From contig NZ_SRRT01000001.1 of the NCBI RefSeq assembly GCF_004784475.1, positions 62,001-126,000 on the forward strand: a stretch of 64,000 bases of DNA, given 5' to 3'. Under the pieces are notes generated by a model. It worked only from the letters and a program-made list of their open reading frames with translations, was not told the origin of the DNA and searched no databases. The position numbers were made by a program, and so were the translations under genes. The DNA is from Streptomyces bauhiniae. Lineage in GTDB: Bacteria > Actinomycetota > Actinomycetes > Streptomycetales > Streptomycetaceae. The number at the start of each line of letters is the position of its first letter. Position 1 is the stretch's first letter. Positions 17,992 through 29,930 of this stretch are shown one piece after another.

Positions 17992-18612
17992 TCAGCTCAA
18001 CAGAGTCGCCCTGGCGGCCCGGCGGGACAGCACCTCGTCTCGCCGGACCGCCGTCTGTCGCAGGGCGTCCCGTTTCTCCCGCTTGGAGAGGCGGTCGAGG
18101 TAGATGACGCCGTGGGTGTGGTCGGTTTCGTGGGCCAGGCAGCGGGCGAAGTAGCCGGTGCCTTCGATGCGGAGAGGGTTGCCGTCCTTGTCCTGGCCCC
18201 GGACGACGGCCCGTTCGGGGCGGGGGACGGACATCGTGGCGCCGGGGACGGAGAGGCAGCCCTCGGTGTCGTCGAGCAACGGGCGTCCCGCGGGGGCGGG
18301 TTGCAGGACCGGGTTGGCGATGTGGCCGACGTGGCGGATGCCGTTGTCGTCGGGGCAGTCGTAGACGAAGAGCCGGAGATCGACGCCGACCTGGTTCGCC
18401 GCGAGGCCGGCGCCCTCGGCGACGTACATCGTGCGGAACATGTCGTCGATGAGGGCCGCGAGGTCGGGCCCGAACTCCGTGACGTCCCGGCACGGCTTGT
18501 GCAGGACCTCCTCGCCGGTCTCGGTGATGCGGCGCACCGCACCCCGGCCGGCCTCCGGGGCGTACCGGGGGTAGTGGCCGGCGGGACTTCCCTGGACGAA
18601 CACGCGTGGCAT
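17992..18612 (-). CDS. def: Peptide deformylase
   Basis: A 206-residue peptide deformylase, which removes the N-formyl group from new proteins. All three metal-site motifs are present: G-A-G-L-A-A-N-Q (67-74), E-G-C119-L-S (117-121) and H161-E-T-D-H165. The slightly altered second motif (E-G-C-L-S-V) and C-terminal basic tail are common in actinobacterial copies, which usually occur in several paralogues per genome. ATG 18612 has GAGGGAGA upstream. It ends 14 bases from the convergent reductase gene. Confidence 0.95.
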   Translation of the reverse strand: MPRVFVQGSPAGHYPRYAPEAGRGAVRRITETGEEVLHKPCRDVTEFGPDLAALIDDMFRTMYVAEGAGLAANQVGVDLRLFVYDCPDDNGIRHVGHIANPVLQPAPAGRPLLDDTEGCLSVPGATMSVPRPERAVVRGQDKDGNPLRIEGTGYFARCLAHETDHTHGVIYLDRLSKREKRDALRQTAVRRDEVLSRRAARATLLS

Positions 18613-18680
18613 CGCGCTGTCTCCCTCTGCTTGGCGGCGGGCCGCCGGGCGGCGGCCCGGGCCCGAGCATGGCAGGAGAC

Positions 18681-18724
18681 GCACGAAGGCCGCTGCCCCC
18701 CGAGGGCAGCGGCCTTTCGTGTGC
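18681..18724 (-). terminator. Strong hairpin terminator after the NlpC/P60 gene
   Basis: Arms GCACGAAGGCCGCTGCCC (18681-18698) and its near-perfect complement at 18704-18724 form a stem of about 18 pairs with a five-base loop and small bulges. It sits 15 bases past the stop of the NlpC/P60 gene and 69 bases before the def start, so it separates the two minus-strand genes. Confidence 0.85.
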
Positions 18725-18738
18725 GGGGTGCGGAGGGG

Positions 18739-19563
18739 TCAGAGGACCCGGACCGCGCCGGTGGGCTGGTCGTAGGAGAGGGGACGCTCCACGACGCCCG
18801 TGGAGGGGTTCTGGGCGCCGACGAACATGCCGTCGCCGACGTAGACGCCCACGTGGTACGCGCTGCCCGCGCTGCCCCAGTAGAGGATGTCGCCGGGCTG
18901 GAGGTTGCTCAGGGAGACCTGGGTGCCGGCCGTGGACTGGTCCTGGGAGACGCGCGGCAGGCTGATGCCGACCTGCTTGAACGCCGTCTGGACCAGGCCC
19001 GAGCAGTCGTAGGCGGACGGACCGGTGGCACCGGACACGTACGCCTTGCCGACCTGGGACTTCACGAACGACACGATGGACGCGGCCGAACCGGTCGCGC
19101 TGGACGAGCCGGTGACCGTGGAGCTGCCCGCGTCGGTGCTCGCGGACGCGGCGAGCACGGTGCGCTCGGCGTTGCGGGTGGCACGGGCGGCGGCCTCCTT
19201 ACGGGCCTCCTCCTGCGCCTTCTTCTTCGCCTCGGCCTTCTGCTGCGCCTCGGCGAGGTCCGCCTTGGCCTGCTTCGCGGCGCTGGCGGCGGCCGCGTCA
19301 CGCTCGGCCTGCAGCTCGTAGTTCGCGGCCGCCTGCTGGGTGGCGTCCGCGGACTGCGCGACCTGGGTGGCCACGTCGGCGGTGAGGGTGGGGAGTTCGA
19401 GCGTCTGCGTCACGGGCTCGGCCTCGGCCGCGTTCGCGTAGCCGGCCGCTCCGGCGACCGCCAGGGTGCTGAGGACGCCGCCGGCGACACCGGACCGCAC
19501 GACGATGGACGACGCGCTGCGGCGGGGCTTCCGGTGGCTGCGTATGTGAGCGGTGTGGGACAT
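18739..19563 (-). CDS. Secreted NlpC/P60 (C40) peptidoglycan endopeptidase
   Basis: A 274-residue secreted cell-wall hydrolase. A basic N-terminus is followed by a hydrophobic segment and A-N-A-A cleavage region (about 25-47). An alanine-, lysine- and glutamate-rich coiled coil (about 60-135) comes next, then the C-terminal C40 domain with catalytic Cys187 in Y-D-C-S-G-L-V and His237 in H-V-G-V-Y-V-G. Such enzymes cut the D-Glu to diamino acid bond in stem peptides. ATG 19563 (M-S-H-T-A-H-I-R-S-H) is chosen by family similarity; AAGGAG lies further off, next to alternative in-frame ATG 19593. It is divergent from the nuo operon. Confidence 0.9.
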   Translation of the reverse strand: MSHTAHIRSHRKPRRSASSIVVRSGVAGGVLSTLAVAGAAGYANAAEAEPVTQTLELPTLTADVATQVAQSADATQQAAANYELQAERDAAAASAAKQAKADLAEAQQKAEAKKKAQEEARKEAAARATRNAERTVLAASASTDAGSSTVTGSSSATGSAASIVSFVKSQVGKAYVSGATGPSAYDCSGLVQTAFKQVGISLPRVSQDQSTAGTQVSLSNLQPGDILYWGSAGSAYHVGVYVGDGMFVGAQNPSTGVVERPLSYDQPTGAVRVL

Positions 19564-20285
19564 GGGAACAACCGGTACCAGGGGCTCCTTCATATCTTCA
19601 ACAAACGTGTGCTGCGCCACAATTGTTCAATCGGATCTCCGAAACCCGGTCGCGTCACTCTTTATTGACGCCGTAACGGACATAGCGGACGGAGATCATT
19701 GGGCCGTTGATCACGGTCTTTGATCATTACGTCCGAATTGCCCCGCGCCTACCATCGGTTGGGGTCGATGGCCAAGCCCGGCTCCGGAACGCCCGCCACC
19801 GGTGTGGCGGAGGTCACGGAACGGTCACCGGAAGAGTCGCGTCCGCGACGACCGGCCGCGCGCCGGGACTTCGTGAACGCGCGCACGCACTCCGGTCGCG
19901 TCCACACCTTGCCCCGAATCTCCCTCCAGGGTGTGAATGCCCTCCTCTAGCAGTCGCATGCGTCCAACACCAATTTGCATGCACCGGAACCCTCTTGATA
20001 TTGAGGCACACCTCCCGCACACCCTCTGACGTGCACCGACGAGCAGGATTGTCACCCCTGGTGATCAACTGAACGCTTCGCGTGCGAAGATCACCCATCC
20101 TCCGGCTTCATGATCCTTCGTCAGGTGGTGGAGATCACAAAGCTTGTGCAATACCCCGTGTCGCAGATCACAGAGCGACGGGCATAAGATGCGGAGCAGT
20201 CGGGCTTGTGACCTGCTTCACAAAGAGGCGGCTGTGAGCCCGTGATCCGCCACCAGTCAATGCCGACTGAAGGGAGCGAGGAGCG
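19564..20285. other. Long intergenic region between the cell-wall hydrolase gene and nuoA
   Basis: These 722 bases have no convincing gene. They are less GC-rich than the surroundings and must hold both divergent promoters. Visible structure: a Rex-type operator (20206-20223), an inverted repeat CACAA-AGC-TTGTG (20136-20148), and several copies of GATCAC or its complement GTGATC (19709, 20061, 20089, 20133, 20166, 20242). TAAGAT at 20185-20190 could be a nuo -10 but has no good -35. The c-di-AMP aptamer signature seen near 48800 is absent here. Confidence 0.6.
20206..20223. promoter_or_regulatory. Rex (NADH/NAD+ sensor) operator upstream of nuoA
   Basis: TTGTGACCTGCTTCACAA is an 18-base near-palindrome that fits the established Rex operator (TTGTGAA-N4-TTCACAA) with one mismatch. 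Its right edge is 62 bases before nuoA GTG 20286. Rex represses respiratory genes when NAD+ is high relative to NADH, so NADH build-up would release the nuo operon. The core TGTGA-N6-TCACA also fits a CRP-type site, so CRP binding is a possible alternative or addition. Confidence 0.75.
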
Positions 20286-20645
20286 GTGAACGCGTACGCG
20301 CCCATCCTCGTACTGGGAGCCCTCGGGGCAGGCTTTGCGATCTTCTCCGTGGTCATGGCCGCGCTGATCGGTCCGAAGCGCTACAACCGCGCGAAGCTCG
20401 AAGCCTACGAATGCGGCATCGAGCCGACCCCCACGCCGGCCGGCGGCGGGCGCTTCCCCATCAAGTACTACCTGACGGCGATGCTCTTCATCGTCTTCGA
20501 CATCGAGATCGTCTTCCTCTACCCCTGGGCCGTCACCTTCGACGCGCTCGGGGTCTTCGGGCTCGTGGAGATGCTGCTCTTCGTGCTCACCGTCTTCGTC
20601 GCGTACGCGTACGTATGGCGGCGCGGCGGCCTGGAATGGGACTGA
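20286..20645 (+). CDS. nuoA: NADH-quinone oxidoreductase subunit A
   Basis: A 119-residue membrane subunit with three transmembrane helices (about 5-28, 62-82, 88-110). The conserved loop after helix 1 is present (Y41-E-C-G-I-E-P); it lines the quinone channel together with NuoH and NuoD. GTG 20286 has a strong GGGAGCGAGGAG site. First gene of the 14-gene operon, downstream of the Rex-type site; nuoB follows after 14 bases. Confidence 0.97.
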   Translation: MNAYAPILVLGALGAGFAIFSVVMAALIGPKRYNRAKLEAYECGIEPTPTPAGGGRFPIKYYLTAMLFIVFDIEIVFLYPWAVTFDALGVFGLVEMLLFVLTVFVAYAYVWRRGGLEWD

Positions 20646-20659
20646 GGGGCCTTTAAGTC

Positions 20660-21214
20660 ATGGGACTCGAAGAAAAGCTGCCGAGCGGCTTTCTGCTGAC
20701 CACCGTCGAACAGGCCGCGGGCTGGGTGCGCAAGGCGTCCGTCTTCCCGGCCACCTTCGGACTCGCCTGCTGCGCCATCGAGATGATGACCACCGGCGCC
20801 GGACGCTACGACCTCGCCCGCTTCGGCATGGAGGTCTTCCGCGGCTCACCGCGCCAGGCCGACCTGATGATCGTCGCGGGCCGGGTCAGCCAGAAGATGG
20901 CGCCGGTGCTGCGGCAGGTCTACGACCAGATGCCCAACCCGAAGTGGGTCATCTCCATGGGCGTCTGCGCGTCCTCGGGCGGCATGTTCAACAACTACGC
21001 GATCGTCCAGGGCGTCGACCACATCGTGCCGGTCGACATCTACCTCCCCGGCTGCCCGCCCCGCCCCGAGATGCTGATGGACGCGATCCTCAAGCTCCAC
21101 CAGAAGATCCAGGGCACCAAGCTCGGCGTCAACGCCGAGGAAGCCGCCCGGGAGGCCGAGGAAGCCGCGCTCCAGGCACTGCCCACGATCGAGATGAAGG
21201 GGCTGCTGCGGTGA
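20660..21214 (+). CDS. nuoB: NADH-quinone oxidoreductase subunit B
   Basis: A 184-residue hydrophilic subunit that holds the terminal [4Fe-4S] cluster N2, the direct electron donor to menaquinone. The four ligands are visible: adjacent C37-C38 (G-L-A-C-C-A-I-E), C103 and C132 (L-P-G-C-P-P-R-P). A short acidic C-terminal extension (about 155-184) is usual in Streptomyces. Its stop overlaps the GTG start of nuoC by four bases. Confidence 0.97.
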   Translation: MGLEEKLPSGFLLTTVEQAAGWVRKASVFPATFGLACCAIEMMTTGAGRYDLARFGMEVFRGSPRQADLMIVAGRVSQKMAPVLRQVYDQMPNPKWVISMGVCASSGGMFNNYAIVQGVDHIVPVDIYLPGCPPRPEMLMDAILKLHQKIQGTKLGVNAEEAAREAEEAALQALPTIEMKGLLR

Positions 21215-21954
21215 GCGAGGACAAGGGCACGGGCGGCGTGAACCCCGAGAAGGACCTCTCCGCCTCCAACCTCCCCGGCCAGCGCGGCCAGGGCGGCGAG
21301 GAGATCCGCGTCCAGCGCGGCATGTTCGGCGCCAACAACGGCGGCGACACCTCCGGCTACGGCGGCCTGGTCCGCTCGATCCGGCTCCCCGGCGCGGCGA
21401 GCCGCCCCTACGGCGGCTGGTTCGACGAGGTCGCCGACGAACTGGAGGGCGCGCTGGAGGAGCAGGGCCTGCTCCCGGAGAACGCCATCGAGCGCACCGT
21501 CGTCGACCGCGACGAGCTGACCTTCCACATCGAGCGCGAGCACTTGCTCCGCGTCGCCCGCACCCTGCGCGACGACCCGGCGCTCCGCTTCGAGCTGTGC
21601 ACCGGCGTCAGCGGGGTGCACTACCCGAGCGACAAGGGCCGCGAGCTGCACGCCGTCTACCACCTGCGCTCGATCACCCACAACCGGCTGATCCGGCTGG
21701 AGGTCAGCGCCCCCGACGCCGACCCGCGCATCCCGTCCCTGGTCGCGGTCTACCCGACCAACGACTGGCACGAGCGCGAGACGTACGACTTCTTCGGGAT
21801 CGTCTTCGACGGCCACCCGGCCCTCACCCGGATCATGATGCCGGACGACTGGCAGGGCCACCCGCAGCGCAAGGACTATCCCCTCGGCGGCATCGCCGTC
21901 GAGTACAAGGGCGCCCAGATCCCGGCTCCGGACCAGCGGAGGTCGTACTCGTGA
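21211..21954 (+). CDS. nuoC: NADH-quinone oxidoreductase subunit C
   Basis: A 247-residue 30-kDa-type subunit of the peripheral arm. The first 50 or so residues are a glycine- and charge-rich extension ([21 protein letters not shown]). The conserved domain then runs to the end, with the signature [12 protein letters not shown] and Q-R-K-D-Y-P-L-G-G. NuoC and NuoD are separate genes, not the enterobacterial CD fusion. GTG 21211 overlaps the nuoB stop, and the nuoC stop overlaps the nuoD start. Confidence 0.96.
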   Translation: MSEDKGTGGVNPEKDLSASNLPGQRGQGGEEIRVQRGMFGANNGGDTSGYGGLVRSIRLPGAASRPYGGWFDEVADELEGALEEQGLLPENAIERTVVDRDELTFHIEREHLLRVARTLRDDPALRFELCTGVSGVHYPSDKGRELHAVYHLRSITHNRLIRLEVSAPDADPRIPSLVAVYPTNDWHERETYDFFGIVFDGHPALTRIMMPDDWQGHPQRKDYPLGGIAVEYKGAQIPAPDQRRSYS

Positions 21955-23273
21955 GCACTTCCCACGCGTCAGCGCGCGAGACCACCGAGGGGACCGTCTA
22001 CACGGTCACCGGCGGCGACTGGGACGAGGTCGTCCAGTCCGCGGCCAAGGCGGACGACGAGCGCATCGTCGTCAACATGGGTCCGCAGCACCCGTCCACC
22101 CACGGAGTGCTCCGGCTCATCCTGGAGATCGAGGGCGAGACGGTCACCGAGGCCCGCTGCGGCATCGGCTATCTGCACACCGGCATCGAGAAGAACCTCG
22201 AGTACCGCACGTGGACGCAGGGCACCACCTTCGTCACGCGCATGGATTACCTGACGTCCTTCTTCAACGAGACCGCCTACTGTCTCGCCGTCGAGAAGCT
22301 GCTCGGCATCGAGGACCAGATCACCGAGCGCACCGACATCATCCGGGTGCTCCTGATGGAGCTGAACCGGCTCTCCTCGCACCTGGTGTGCATCGCCACC
22401 GGCGGCATGGAGCTGGGCTCCACCACGATCATGATCTACGGCTTCCGCGACCGGGAGATGATCCTCGACATCTACGAGCTGATCACCGGCCTGCGCATGA
22501 ACCACGCGTACATCCGCCCCGGCGGACTCGCGCAGGACCTGCCGCCCGGCGCGGTCGACCAGATCCGCGAGTTCGTCAAGAAGATGAAGAAGAACCTCCC
22601 GGAGTACGACAAGCTCGCCACCGGGAACCCCATCTTCAAGGCCCGTATGCAGGACGTGGGCCACCTCGACCTGGCCGGCTGCATGGCGCTCGGCGCCACC
22701 GGCCCGATCCTCCGCTCCACGGGCCTGCCGCACGACCTGCGCAAGGCCCAGCCGTACTGCGGTTACGAGACCTACGACTTCGACGTGCCCACCGCCGAGA
22801 CCTGCGACTCCTACGGCCGCTTCCTGATCCGGCTGGAGGAGATGCGCCAGTCGCTCCGGATCATCGAGCAGTGCCTGGACCGGCTCCAGCCCGGCCCGGT
22901 CATGGTCGCCGACAAGAAGATCGCCTGGCCCGCGCAGCTCGCGCTCGGCCCGGACGGGCTCGGCAACTCGCTGGACCACATCAAGAAGATCATGGGCACC
23001 TCCATGGAGGCCCTGATCCACCACTTCAAGCTGGTCACCGAGGGCTTCCGGGTCCCGCCGGGCCAGGCGTACGCGGCCGTCGAGTCGCCCAAGGGCGAAC
23101 TCGGCGTGCACGCCGTCTCCGACGGCGGCACCCGCCCCTTCCGGGTCCACTTCCGCGACCCGTCCTTCACCAATCTCCAGGCCATGGCGGCGATGTGCGA
23201 GGGCGGCCAGGTCGCCGACGTCATCGTGGCCGTGGCGTCCATCGACCCCGTGATGGGAGGCGTCGACCGGTGA
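21951..23273 (+). CDS. nuoD: NADH-quinone oxidoreductase subunit D
   Basis: A 440-residue 49-kDa subunit that forms the quinone head-group pocket with NuoB. It carries [11 protein letters not shown] (the histidine loop that contacts quinone) and the Y-L-H-T-G-I-E-K stretch, and ends with the invariant [11 protein letters not shown]. Four-base overlaps at both ends (GTGA) suggest coupled translation of nuoB-C-D-E and balanced stoichiometry. Confidence 0.97.
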   Translation: MSTSHASARETTEGTVYTVTGGDWDEVVQSAAKADDERIVVNMGPQHPSTHGVLRLILEIEGETVTEARCGIGYLHTGIEKNLEYRTWTQGTTFVTRMDYLTSFFNETAYCLAVEKLLGIEDQITERTDIIRVLLMELNRLSSHLVCIATGGMELGSTTIMIYGFRDREMILDIYELITGLRMNHAYIRPGGLAQDLPPGAVDQIREFVKKMKKNLPEYDKLATGNPIFKARMQDVGHLDLAGCMALGATGPILRSTGLPHDLRKAQPYCGYETYDFDVPTAETCDSYGRFLIRLEEMRQSLRIIEQCLDRLQPGPVMVADKKIAWPAQLALGPDGLGNSLDHIKKIMGTSMEALIHHFKLVTEGFRVPPGQAYAAVESPKGELGVHAVSDGGTRPFRVHFRDPSFTNLQAMAAMCEGGQVADVIVAVASIDPVMGGVDR

Positions 23274-24126
23274 CCACCTCTTCTTCCGAGCGGGGCGTCG
23301 GCCTGGGCATGCCGGAACTGCCCCCGCCCGCCTACCCGGACGACGTCCGGGCCCGGCTGGAGACGGACGCGCGCGAGATCATCGCGCGCTACCCCGACTC
23401 CCGCTCCGCCCTGCTGCCGCTGCTGCACCTCGTGCAGTCCGAGGACGGCTACGTCACCCGGACCGGCATGAAGTTCTGCGCCGACGTGCTGGAGCTGACC
23501 ACCGCCGAGGTCACCGCGGTCGCCACCTTCTACTCCATGTACCGGCGCCGCCCCTCCGGCGACTACCAGGTGGGCGTCTGCACCAACACCCTGTGCGCGG
23601 TCATGGGCGGCGACGCCATCTTCGAGACCCTCCAGGAGCACCTGGGCGTCGGCAACGGCGAGACCACCGGCGACGGCAAGGTCACCCTGGAGCACATCGA
23701 GTGCAACGCGGCCTGCGACTACGCGCCGGTGGTGATGGTCAACTGGGAGTTCTTCGACAACCAGACCCCGGCCAGCGCCACTCGCCTGGTCGACGACCTG
23801 CGCGCCGGGCAGCCCGTGGAGCCCACGCGCGGCGCCCGGCTGTGCACCTTCAAGGAGACCGCCCGCATCCTGGCCGGCTTCCCCGACGAGCGCCCCGGCG
23901 CCGTCGAGGAGGGCGGCAGCGCGGGCCACGCCTCCCTGGTCGGCCTGCGGCTGGCCAAGGGCGAGGCCCAGCCCGCGCGCGTGGTCCACCCGCGCGACGC
24001 GGCCCCGCGCGAGGAGCCGGTGCACGACCCCTCGCCCACCGAGCGGCTCAGCGCCCACGACCCGGTCGACACCTCGGCCTCCGACCCGGCCCACCCGTCC
24101 GGCCCGACCGCAGAGGAGGGGGAGTG

Positions 24127-24127
<1 letters not shown>
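23270..24127 (+). CDS. nuoE: NADH-quinone oxidoreductase subunit E
   Basis: A 285-residue 24-kDa-type subunit with the [2Fe-2S] cluster N1a. The thioredoxin-like domain occupies about residues 25-180, with ligands C104-x4-C109 (C-T-N-T-L-C) and C145-x3-C149 (C-N-A-A-C). The protein is over 100 residues longer than the E. coli subunit because of an alanine-, proline- and acid-rich C-terminal extension (about 185-285), probably disordered. Such tails occur in other Streptomyces NuoE proteins. It overlaps nuoD by four bases. Confidence 0.95.
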
Positions 24128-25472
<1,345 letters not shown>

Positions 25473-25476
<4 letters not shown>

Positions 25477-27977
25477 CCGTGACCACGAGTGCCCCCTCAG
25501 GCGGGGGGCAGCCGGCGGTCCCGCCGGAGGACCTCGTCTCGCTGACGATCGACGGCATCGAGATCAGCGTGCCCAAGGGCACCCTGGTCATCCGGGCCGC
25601 CGAGCAGCTCGGCATCGAGATCCCGCGCTTCTGCGACCACCCCCTGCTGGACCCGGCCGGCGCCTGCCGCCAGTGCATCGTGGAGGTGGAGGGCCAGCGC
25701 AAGCCGATGGCGTCCTGCACCATCACCTGCACCGACGGCATGGTGGTGAAGACCCAGCTCACCTCGCCGGTCGCCGAGAAGGCGCAGGTCGGGGTGATGG
25801 AGCTGCTGCTCATCAACCACCCGCTGGACTGCCCGGTCTGCGACAAGGGCGGCGAGTGCCCGCTGCAGAACCAGGCCATGTCGCACGGCGCCGCCGACTC
25901 CCGCTTCGAGGGCCGCAAGCGCACCTACGCCAAGCCGGTGCCGATCTCCACCCAGGTGCTGCTCGACCGCGAGCGGTGCGTGCTGTGCGCCCGCTGCACC
26001 CGGTTCTCCAACCAGGTCGCGGGCGACCCGATGATCGAGCTGATCGAGCGGGGCGCGCTCCAGCAGGTCGGCACCGGTGAGGGCGACCCGTTCGAGTCGT
26101 ACTTCTCCGGCAACACCATCCAGATCTGCCCGGTCGGCGCGCTCACCTCGGCCGCCTACCGGTTCCGCTCGCGCCCCTTCGACCTGATCTCCTCGCCGTC
26201 GGTGTGCGAGCACTGCTCGGGCGGCTGTGCCACCCGTACCGACCACCGGCGCGGCAAGGTCATGCGGCGGCTCGCCGCCAACGACCCGGAGGTCAACGAG
26301 GACTGGGTCTGCGACAAGGGCCGGTTCGCCTTCCGCTACGCCCAGTCGCGCGACCGGCTGGACACCCCGCTGGTCCGCAACGCCGAGGGCGTGCTGGAGC
26401 CCGCCTCCTGGCCGGAGGCGCTGGACGCGGCCGCGCGGGGCCTGGGCGCCGCCCGCTCCCGCGCCGGGGTGCTCACCGGGGGCCGGCTGACCGTCGAGGA
26501 CGCCTACGCGTACAGCAAGTTCGCGCGGGTGGCGCTCGACACCAACGACATCGACTTCCGCGCCCGGGTGCACAGCGGCGAGGAGGCCGACTTCCTGGCC
26601 GCGCGGGTGGCCGGCCGGGGCCGCGACCTCGACGGCACCGGGGTCACGTACACCGCGCTGGAGCAGGCGCCCGCCGTGCTGCTGGTCGGGTTCGAGGCCG
26701 AGGAGGAGGCGCCCGGCGTCTTCCTGCGGCTGCGCAAGGCATGGCGCAAGCGCGGCCAGAAGGTGTACTCCCTGGCCACGCACGCCACCCGCGGCCTGAC
26801 CAAGGCGGGCGGCACGCTGCTGCCGGCCGCGCCCGGCACCGAGCCCGAGTGGCTGGACGCGCTGGCCGGCGGGGTCGGCCTGGAGGACGCCGGCACCGAG
26901 GCGGCCGGGGCGCTGCGCGCCGAGGGCGCCGTGATCGTGGTCGGCGAGCGGCTCGCGGGTGTCGCGGGCGGCCTGACCGCCGCCACGCGCGCGGCGGCCG
27001 CGACCGGCGCCCGGCTGGTGTGGATTCCCCGGCGGGCGGGGGAGCGCGGCGCCGTCGAGGCGGGCGCGCTGCCCACGCTGCTGCCGGGCGGCCGCCCGGC
27101 CACCGACCCGCGCGCGCGGGAGGAGGTCGCCGCCGCCTGGGGGCTGGCCGAACTCCCCGCCCGCCATGGCCGCGACACCCAGCAGATCGTGGAGGCCGCC
27201 GCCACCGGCGAGCTGTCCGCACTCGTCGTCGCCGGGGTCGAGGTCGCCGACCTGCCCGACCCGGCACGCGCGCGCGAGGCGCTCGACAGCGTCGGCTTCC
27301 TGGTCTCGCTGGAGCTGCGGCCCAGCGAGGTCACCGAGCACGCCGACGTGGTGCTCCCGGTCGCGGCGGTGGCCGAGAAGACGGGCACCTTCCTCAACTG
27401 GGAGGGCCGGGTCCGCTTCTTCGAGGCCGCGCTCAAGCCCGACCAGATGACCCGCCGGCTCGCCCCGTCCGACGCCCGCGTCCTGCAGATGCTGGCCGAC
27501 GCGATGGACGTCCACCTGGGCCTGCCGGATCTGCGCACCACCCGCGCGGAGATCGACCGGCTCGGCGGCTGGACCGGCGGCACCGCGGCCGACCCGGCGC
27601 ACAGCGGGGCCGCGCTGCCCCGCCCGGCGGCCGGGGAGGCCGTGCTCGCCGGACACCGGCTCCTGCTCGACCTCGGCGTCCTCCAGCAGGGCGACGAGGC
27701 GCTGGCCGGCACCCGGCACGCCGCCCACGCGCGCGTGTCCGCGGCCACGGCCGCCGAGGCGGGCGTCAAGGACGGCGACGCGCTCGCCGTCACCGGCCCC
27801 GCCGGTACGACCGAATTCCCGCTGGAGATCACGGAGATGCCCGACCGGGTGGTCTGGCTCCCGCTGGACTCGGCCGGCCGGGGCGTCGCCTCCGACACCG
27901 GGGCCCGGCCCGGCTCCCTCGTCCGTATCGGCCCGGCGGCGCTCGCCGACGTGGCCCCCAAGGAGGTTCGAGGATGA
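25473..27977 (+). CDS. nuoG: NADH-quinone oxidoreductase subunit G
   Basis: An 834-residue iron-sulfur subunit. An N-terminal ferredoxin-like [2Fe-2S] domain ([15 protein letters not shown]) is followed by the His-Cys [4Fe-4S] region ([14 protein letters not shown]) and a [10 protein letters not shown] cluster. A further C-E-H-C-S-G-G-C motif leads into the molybdopterin-oxidoreductase-like domain, which binds no molybdenum in complex I. The C-terminal third is alanine-rich and variable. ATG 25473 overlaps the nuoF stop by four bases; the stop overlaps nuoH likewise. Confidence 0.96.
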
Positions 27978-29335
27978 GCCCGTTCCTCGCCGCTGAAGAC
28001 CTCTCGCTGTTCGGCCGCGACCCCTGGTGGCTGGTCGTCGTCAAGGCGGTGTTCTGCTTCGCGTTCCTGATGCTGACGGTGCTGTTCTCCATCGTCTGGG
28101 AGCGCAAGGTCGTCGCCTGGATGCAACTGCGCGTCGGCCCCAACCGGCACGGCCCCTGGGGCATGCTCCAGTCGCTCGCCGACGGCGTGAAGCTGATGCT
28201 CAAGGAGGACGTCGTCGTCAAGCGCGCGGACAAGGTGATCTACGTCCTCGCGCCGGTCGTCGCCGCCATCCCGGCCTGCATGGCGATCGCGGTCATCCCG
28301 TTCGGCCCGGCCGGCAACGAGATCTCGATCTTCGGCCACCGCACCACGATGCAGCTCACCGACCTGCCGATCGCGATGCTCTACATCCTGGCCGTCGCCT
28401 CGGTCGGCATCTACGGCATCGTGCTCGCGGGCTGGAGCAGCGGCTCGACCTACCCGCTCCTGGGCGGCCTGCGCTCCTGCGCCCAGATGATCTCGTACGA
28501 GATCGCCATGGGCGCCGCGTTCGCCTCGGTGTTCCTGTACTCGGGGTCGATGTCGACCTCCGCCATCGTGGAACAGCAGCACGACCGCTGGTACATCCTG
28601 CTGCTGCCGGTCTCCTTCATCCTCTACGTGATCACGATGGTGGGCGAGACCAACCGCGCCCCCTTCGACATGCCGGAGTCCGAGGGCGACCTGGTCGGCG
28701 GCTTCAACACCGAGTACTCGTCGATCAAGTTCGCGCTGTTCATGCTCGCCGAGTACATGAACATGGTGACGGTGTCGGCGGTGACGGCCACCCTCTTCCT
28801 CGGCGGCTGGCGGGCCCCCTGGCCCATCAGCACCTTCTGGGAGGGCGCCAACCACGGCTGGTGGCCGATGCTCTGGTTCGTCATCAAGGTCCAGCTCCTG
28901 CTGTTCTTCTTCATCTGGCTGCGCGGCACGCTGCCCCGCGTCCGCTACGACCAGCTCATGAAGCTCGGCTGGAAGGTCCTGATCCCGGTCTCGGTGGTCT
29001 GGCTGATGCTGGTGGCGACCGTGCGGGTGCTGCGCAACGAGAACTACGACTTCGCCGACATCGCGCTCTACGTCGGCGGCGGGGTGCTCGCCCTGCTGCT
29101 GATCTCCTTCGTCGCCGACATGTTCCGCGACAAGGCCAAGGCGGCCGAAGAGCCGGCCCCGCAGCCCGGATTCGATCCGCTGGCGGGCGGTTTCCCCGTA
29201 CCGCCGCTGCCCGGACAGCAGTTGCCCGCGGTGCCCAGGCGCCGTCCGCGCCAGGAGCGGGAGCTGATTGTCAGTGGTGGAGTGGACACTGTCAGTGACG
29301 GAACTTCGGATGGAAAGGAGGCGTCCGATGGCTGA
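27974..29335 (+). CDS. nuoH: NADH-quinone oxidoreductase subunit H
   Basis: A 453-residue membrane subunit with eight or so transmembrane helices that closes the quinone tunnel. Family motifs include [17 protein letters not shown] and [20 protein letters not shown] (the latter spread over a cytoplasmic loop). A C-terminal extension of about 60-70 residues after the last helix, proline- and basic-rich (P-A-P-Q-P-G-F, R-R-R-P-R-Q-E), is longer than in E. coli. Its stop lies eight bases inside nuoI. Confidence 0.97.
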   Translation: MSPFLAAEDLSLFGRDPWWLVVVKAVFCFAFLMLTVLFSIVWERKVVAWMQLRVGPNRHGPWGMLQSLADGVKLMLKEDVVVKRADKVIYVLAPVVAAIPACMAIAVIPFGPAGNEISIFGHRTTMQLTDLPIAMLYILAVASVGIYGIVLAGWSSGSTYPLLGGLRSCAQMISYEIAMGAAFASVFLYSGSMSTSAIVEQQHDRWYILLLPVSFILYVITMVGETNRAPFDMPESEGDLVGGFNTEYSSIKFALFMLAEYMNMVTVSAVTATLFLGGWRAPWPISTFWEGANHGWWPMLWFVIKVQLLLFFFIWLRGTLPRVRYDQLMKLGWKVLIPVSVVWLMLVATVRVLRNENYDFADIALYVGGGVLALLLISFVADMFRDKAKAAEEPAPQPGFDPLAGGFPVPPLPGQQLPAVPRRRPRQERELIVSGGVDTVSDGTSDGKEASDG

Positions 29336-29930
29336 GGAGCCCAAGGAGACCGCACCCGGTTTCCAGAACCCCGTGGCCGGCTTCGCCGTGACCTTCAAGG
29401 CCATGTTCAAGAAGCGGCTGACCGAGCAGTACCCGGAGCAGAAGAAGACCACCGCTCCCCGCTTCCACGGACGGCACCAGCTCAACCGCCATCCGGACGG
29501 CCTGGAGAAGTGCGTCGGCTGCGAGCTGTGCGCCTGGGCCTGCCCCGCCGACGCCATCTATGTGGAGGGCGCCGACAACACCGACGAGGAGCGCTACTCG
29601 CCGGGCGAGCGGTACGGCCGCGTCTACCAGATCAACTACGCCCGCTGCATCCTGTGCGGCCTGTGCATCGAGGCGTGCCCGACCCGCGCGCTCACGATGA
29701 CCAACGAGTTCGAGCTGGCCGACTCCAGCCGGGCCAACCTCATCTACACCAAGGAGCAGTTGCTCGCCGGTCTGGACGAGGGCATGGTCGACTCCCCGCA
29801 CTCGATCTTCCCCGGCACCGACGAACAGGACTACTACCGGGGCCTGGTGACCGAGGCCGCCCCCGGCACGGTCCGCCAAGTGGCCGTCTCCAAGGGCGAG
29901 AAGCCCGAGGACGAGGGGGTGGAGGCATGA
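29328..29930 (+). CDS. nuoI: NADH-quinone oxidoreductase subunit I
   Basis: A 200-residue ferredoxin-like subunit carrying clusters N6a and N6b. The two CxxCxxCxxxCP motifs are C62[10 protein letters not shown]72-P and C107[10 protein letters not shown]117-P. ATG 29328 is fixed by a strong AAAGGAGG six bases upstream. It passes electrons from NuoG to NuoB. Overlaps nuoH by eight bases and nuoJ by four. Confidence 0.97.
   Translation: MAEEPKETAPGFQNPVAGFAVTFKAMFKKRLTEQYPEQKKTTAPRFHGRHQLNRHPDGLEKCVGCELCAWACPADAIYVEGADNTDEERYSPGERYGRVYQINYARCILCGLCIEACPTRALTMTNEFELADSSRANLIYTKEQLLAGLDEGMVDSPHSIFPGTDEQDYYRGLVTEAAPGTVRQVAVSKGEKPEDEGVEA

Noticed and set aside
19564..20100. Possible second c-di-AMP riboswitch upstream of the NlpC/P60 gene
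   Set aside because: The minus strand has a vaguely similar C-G-A-C ... A-A-C-C ... G-T-A-G-G-C stretch near 19760, but the core segments (GGGGGACCC, GACAGCTNACCTCG) are absent.
20185..20190. TAAGAT as the nuo -10
   Set aside because: The hexamer fits, but no acceptable -35 lies 16-19 bases upstream, so it is not listed as a promoter.
20207..20222. CRP-only interpretation of TGTGA-N6-TCACA
   Set aside because: The symmetry extends outward to TTGTGA/TTCACAA, matching Rex over 18 bases, and complex I is a known Rex-type target. CRP binding is kept as an alternative.
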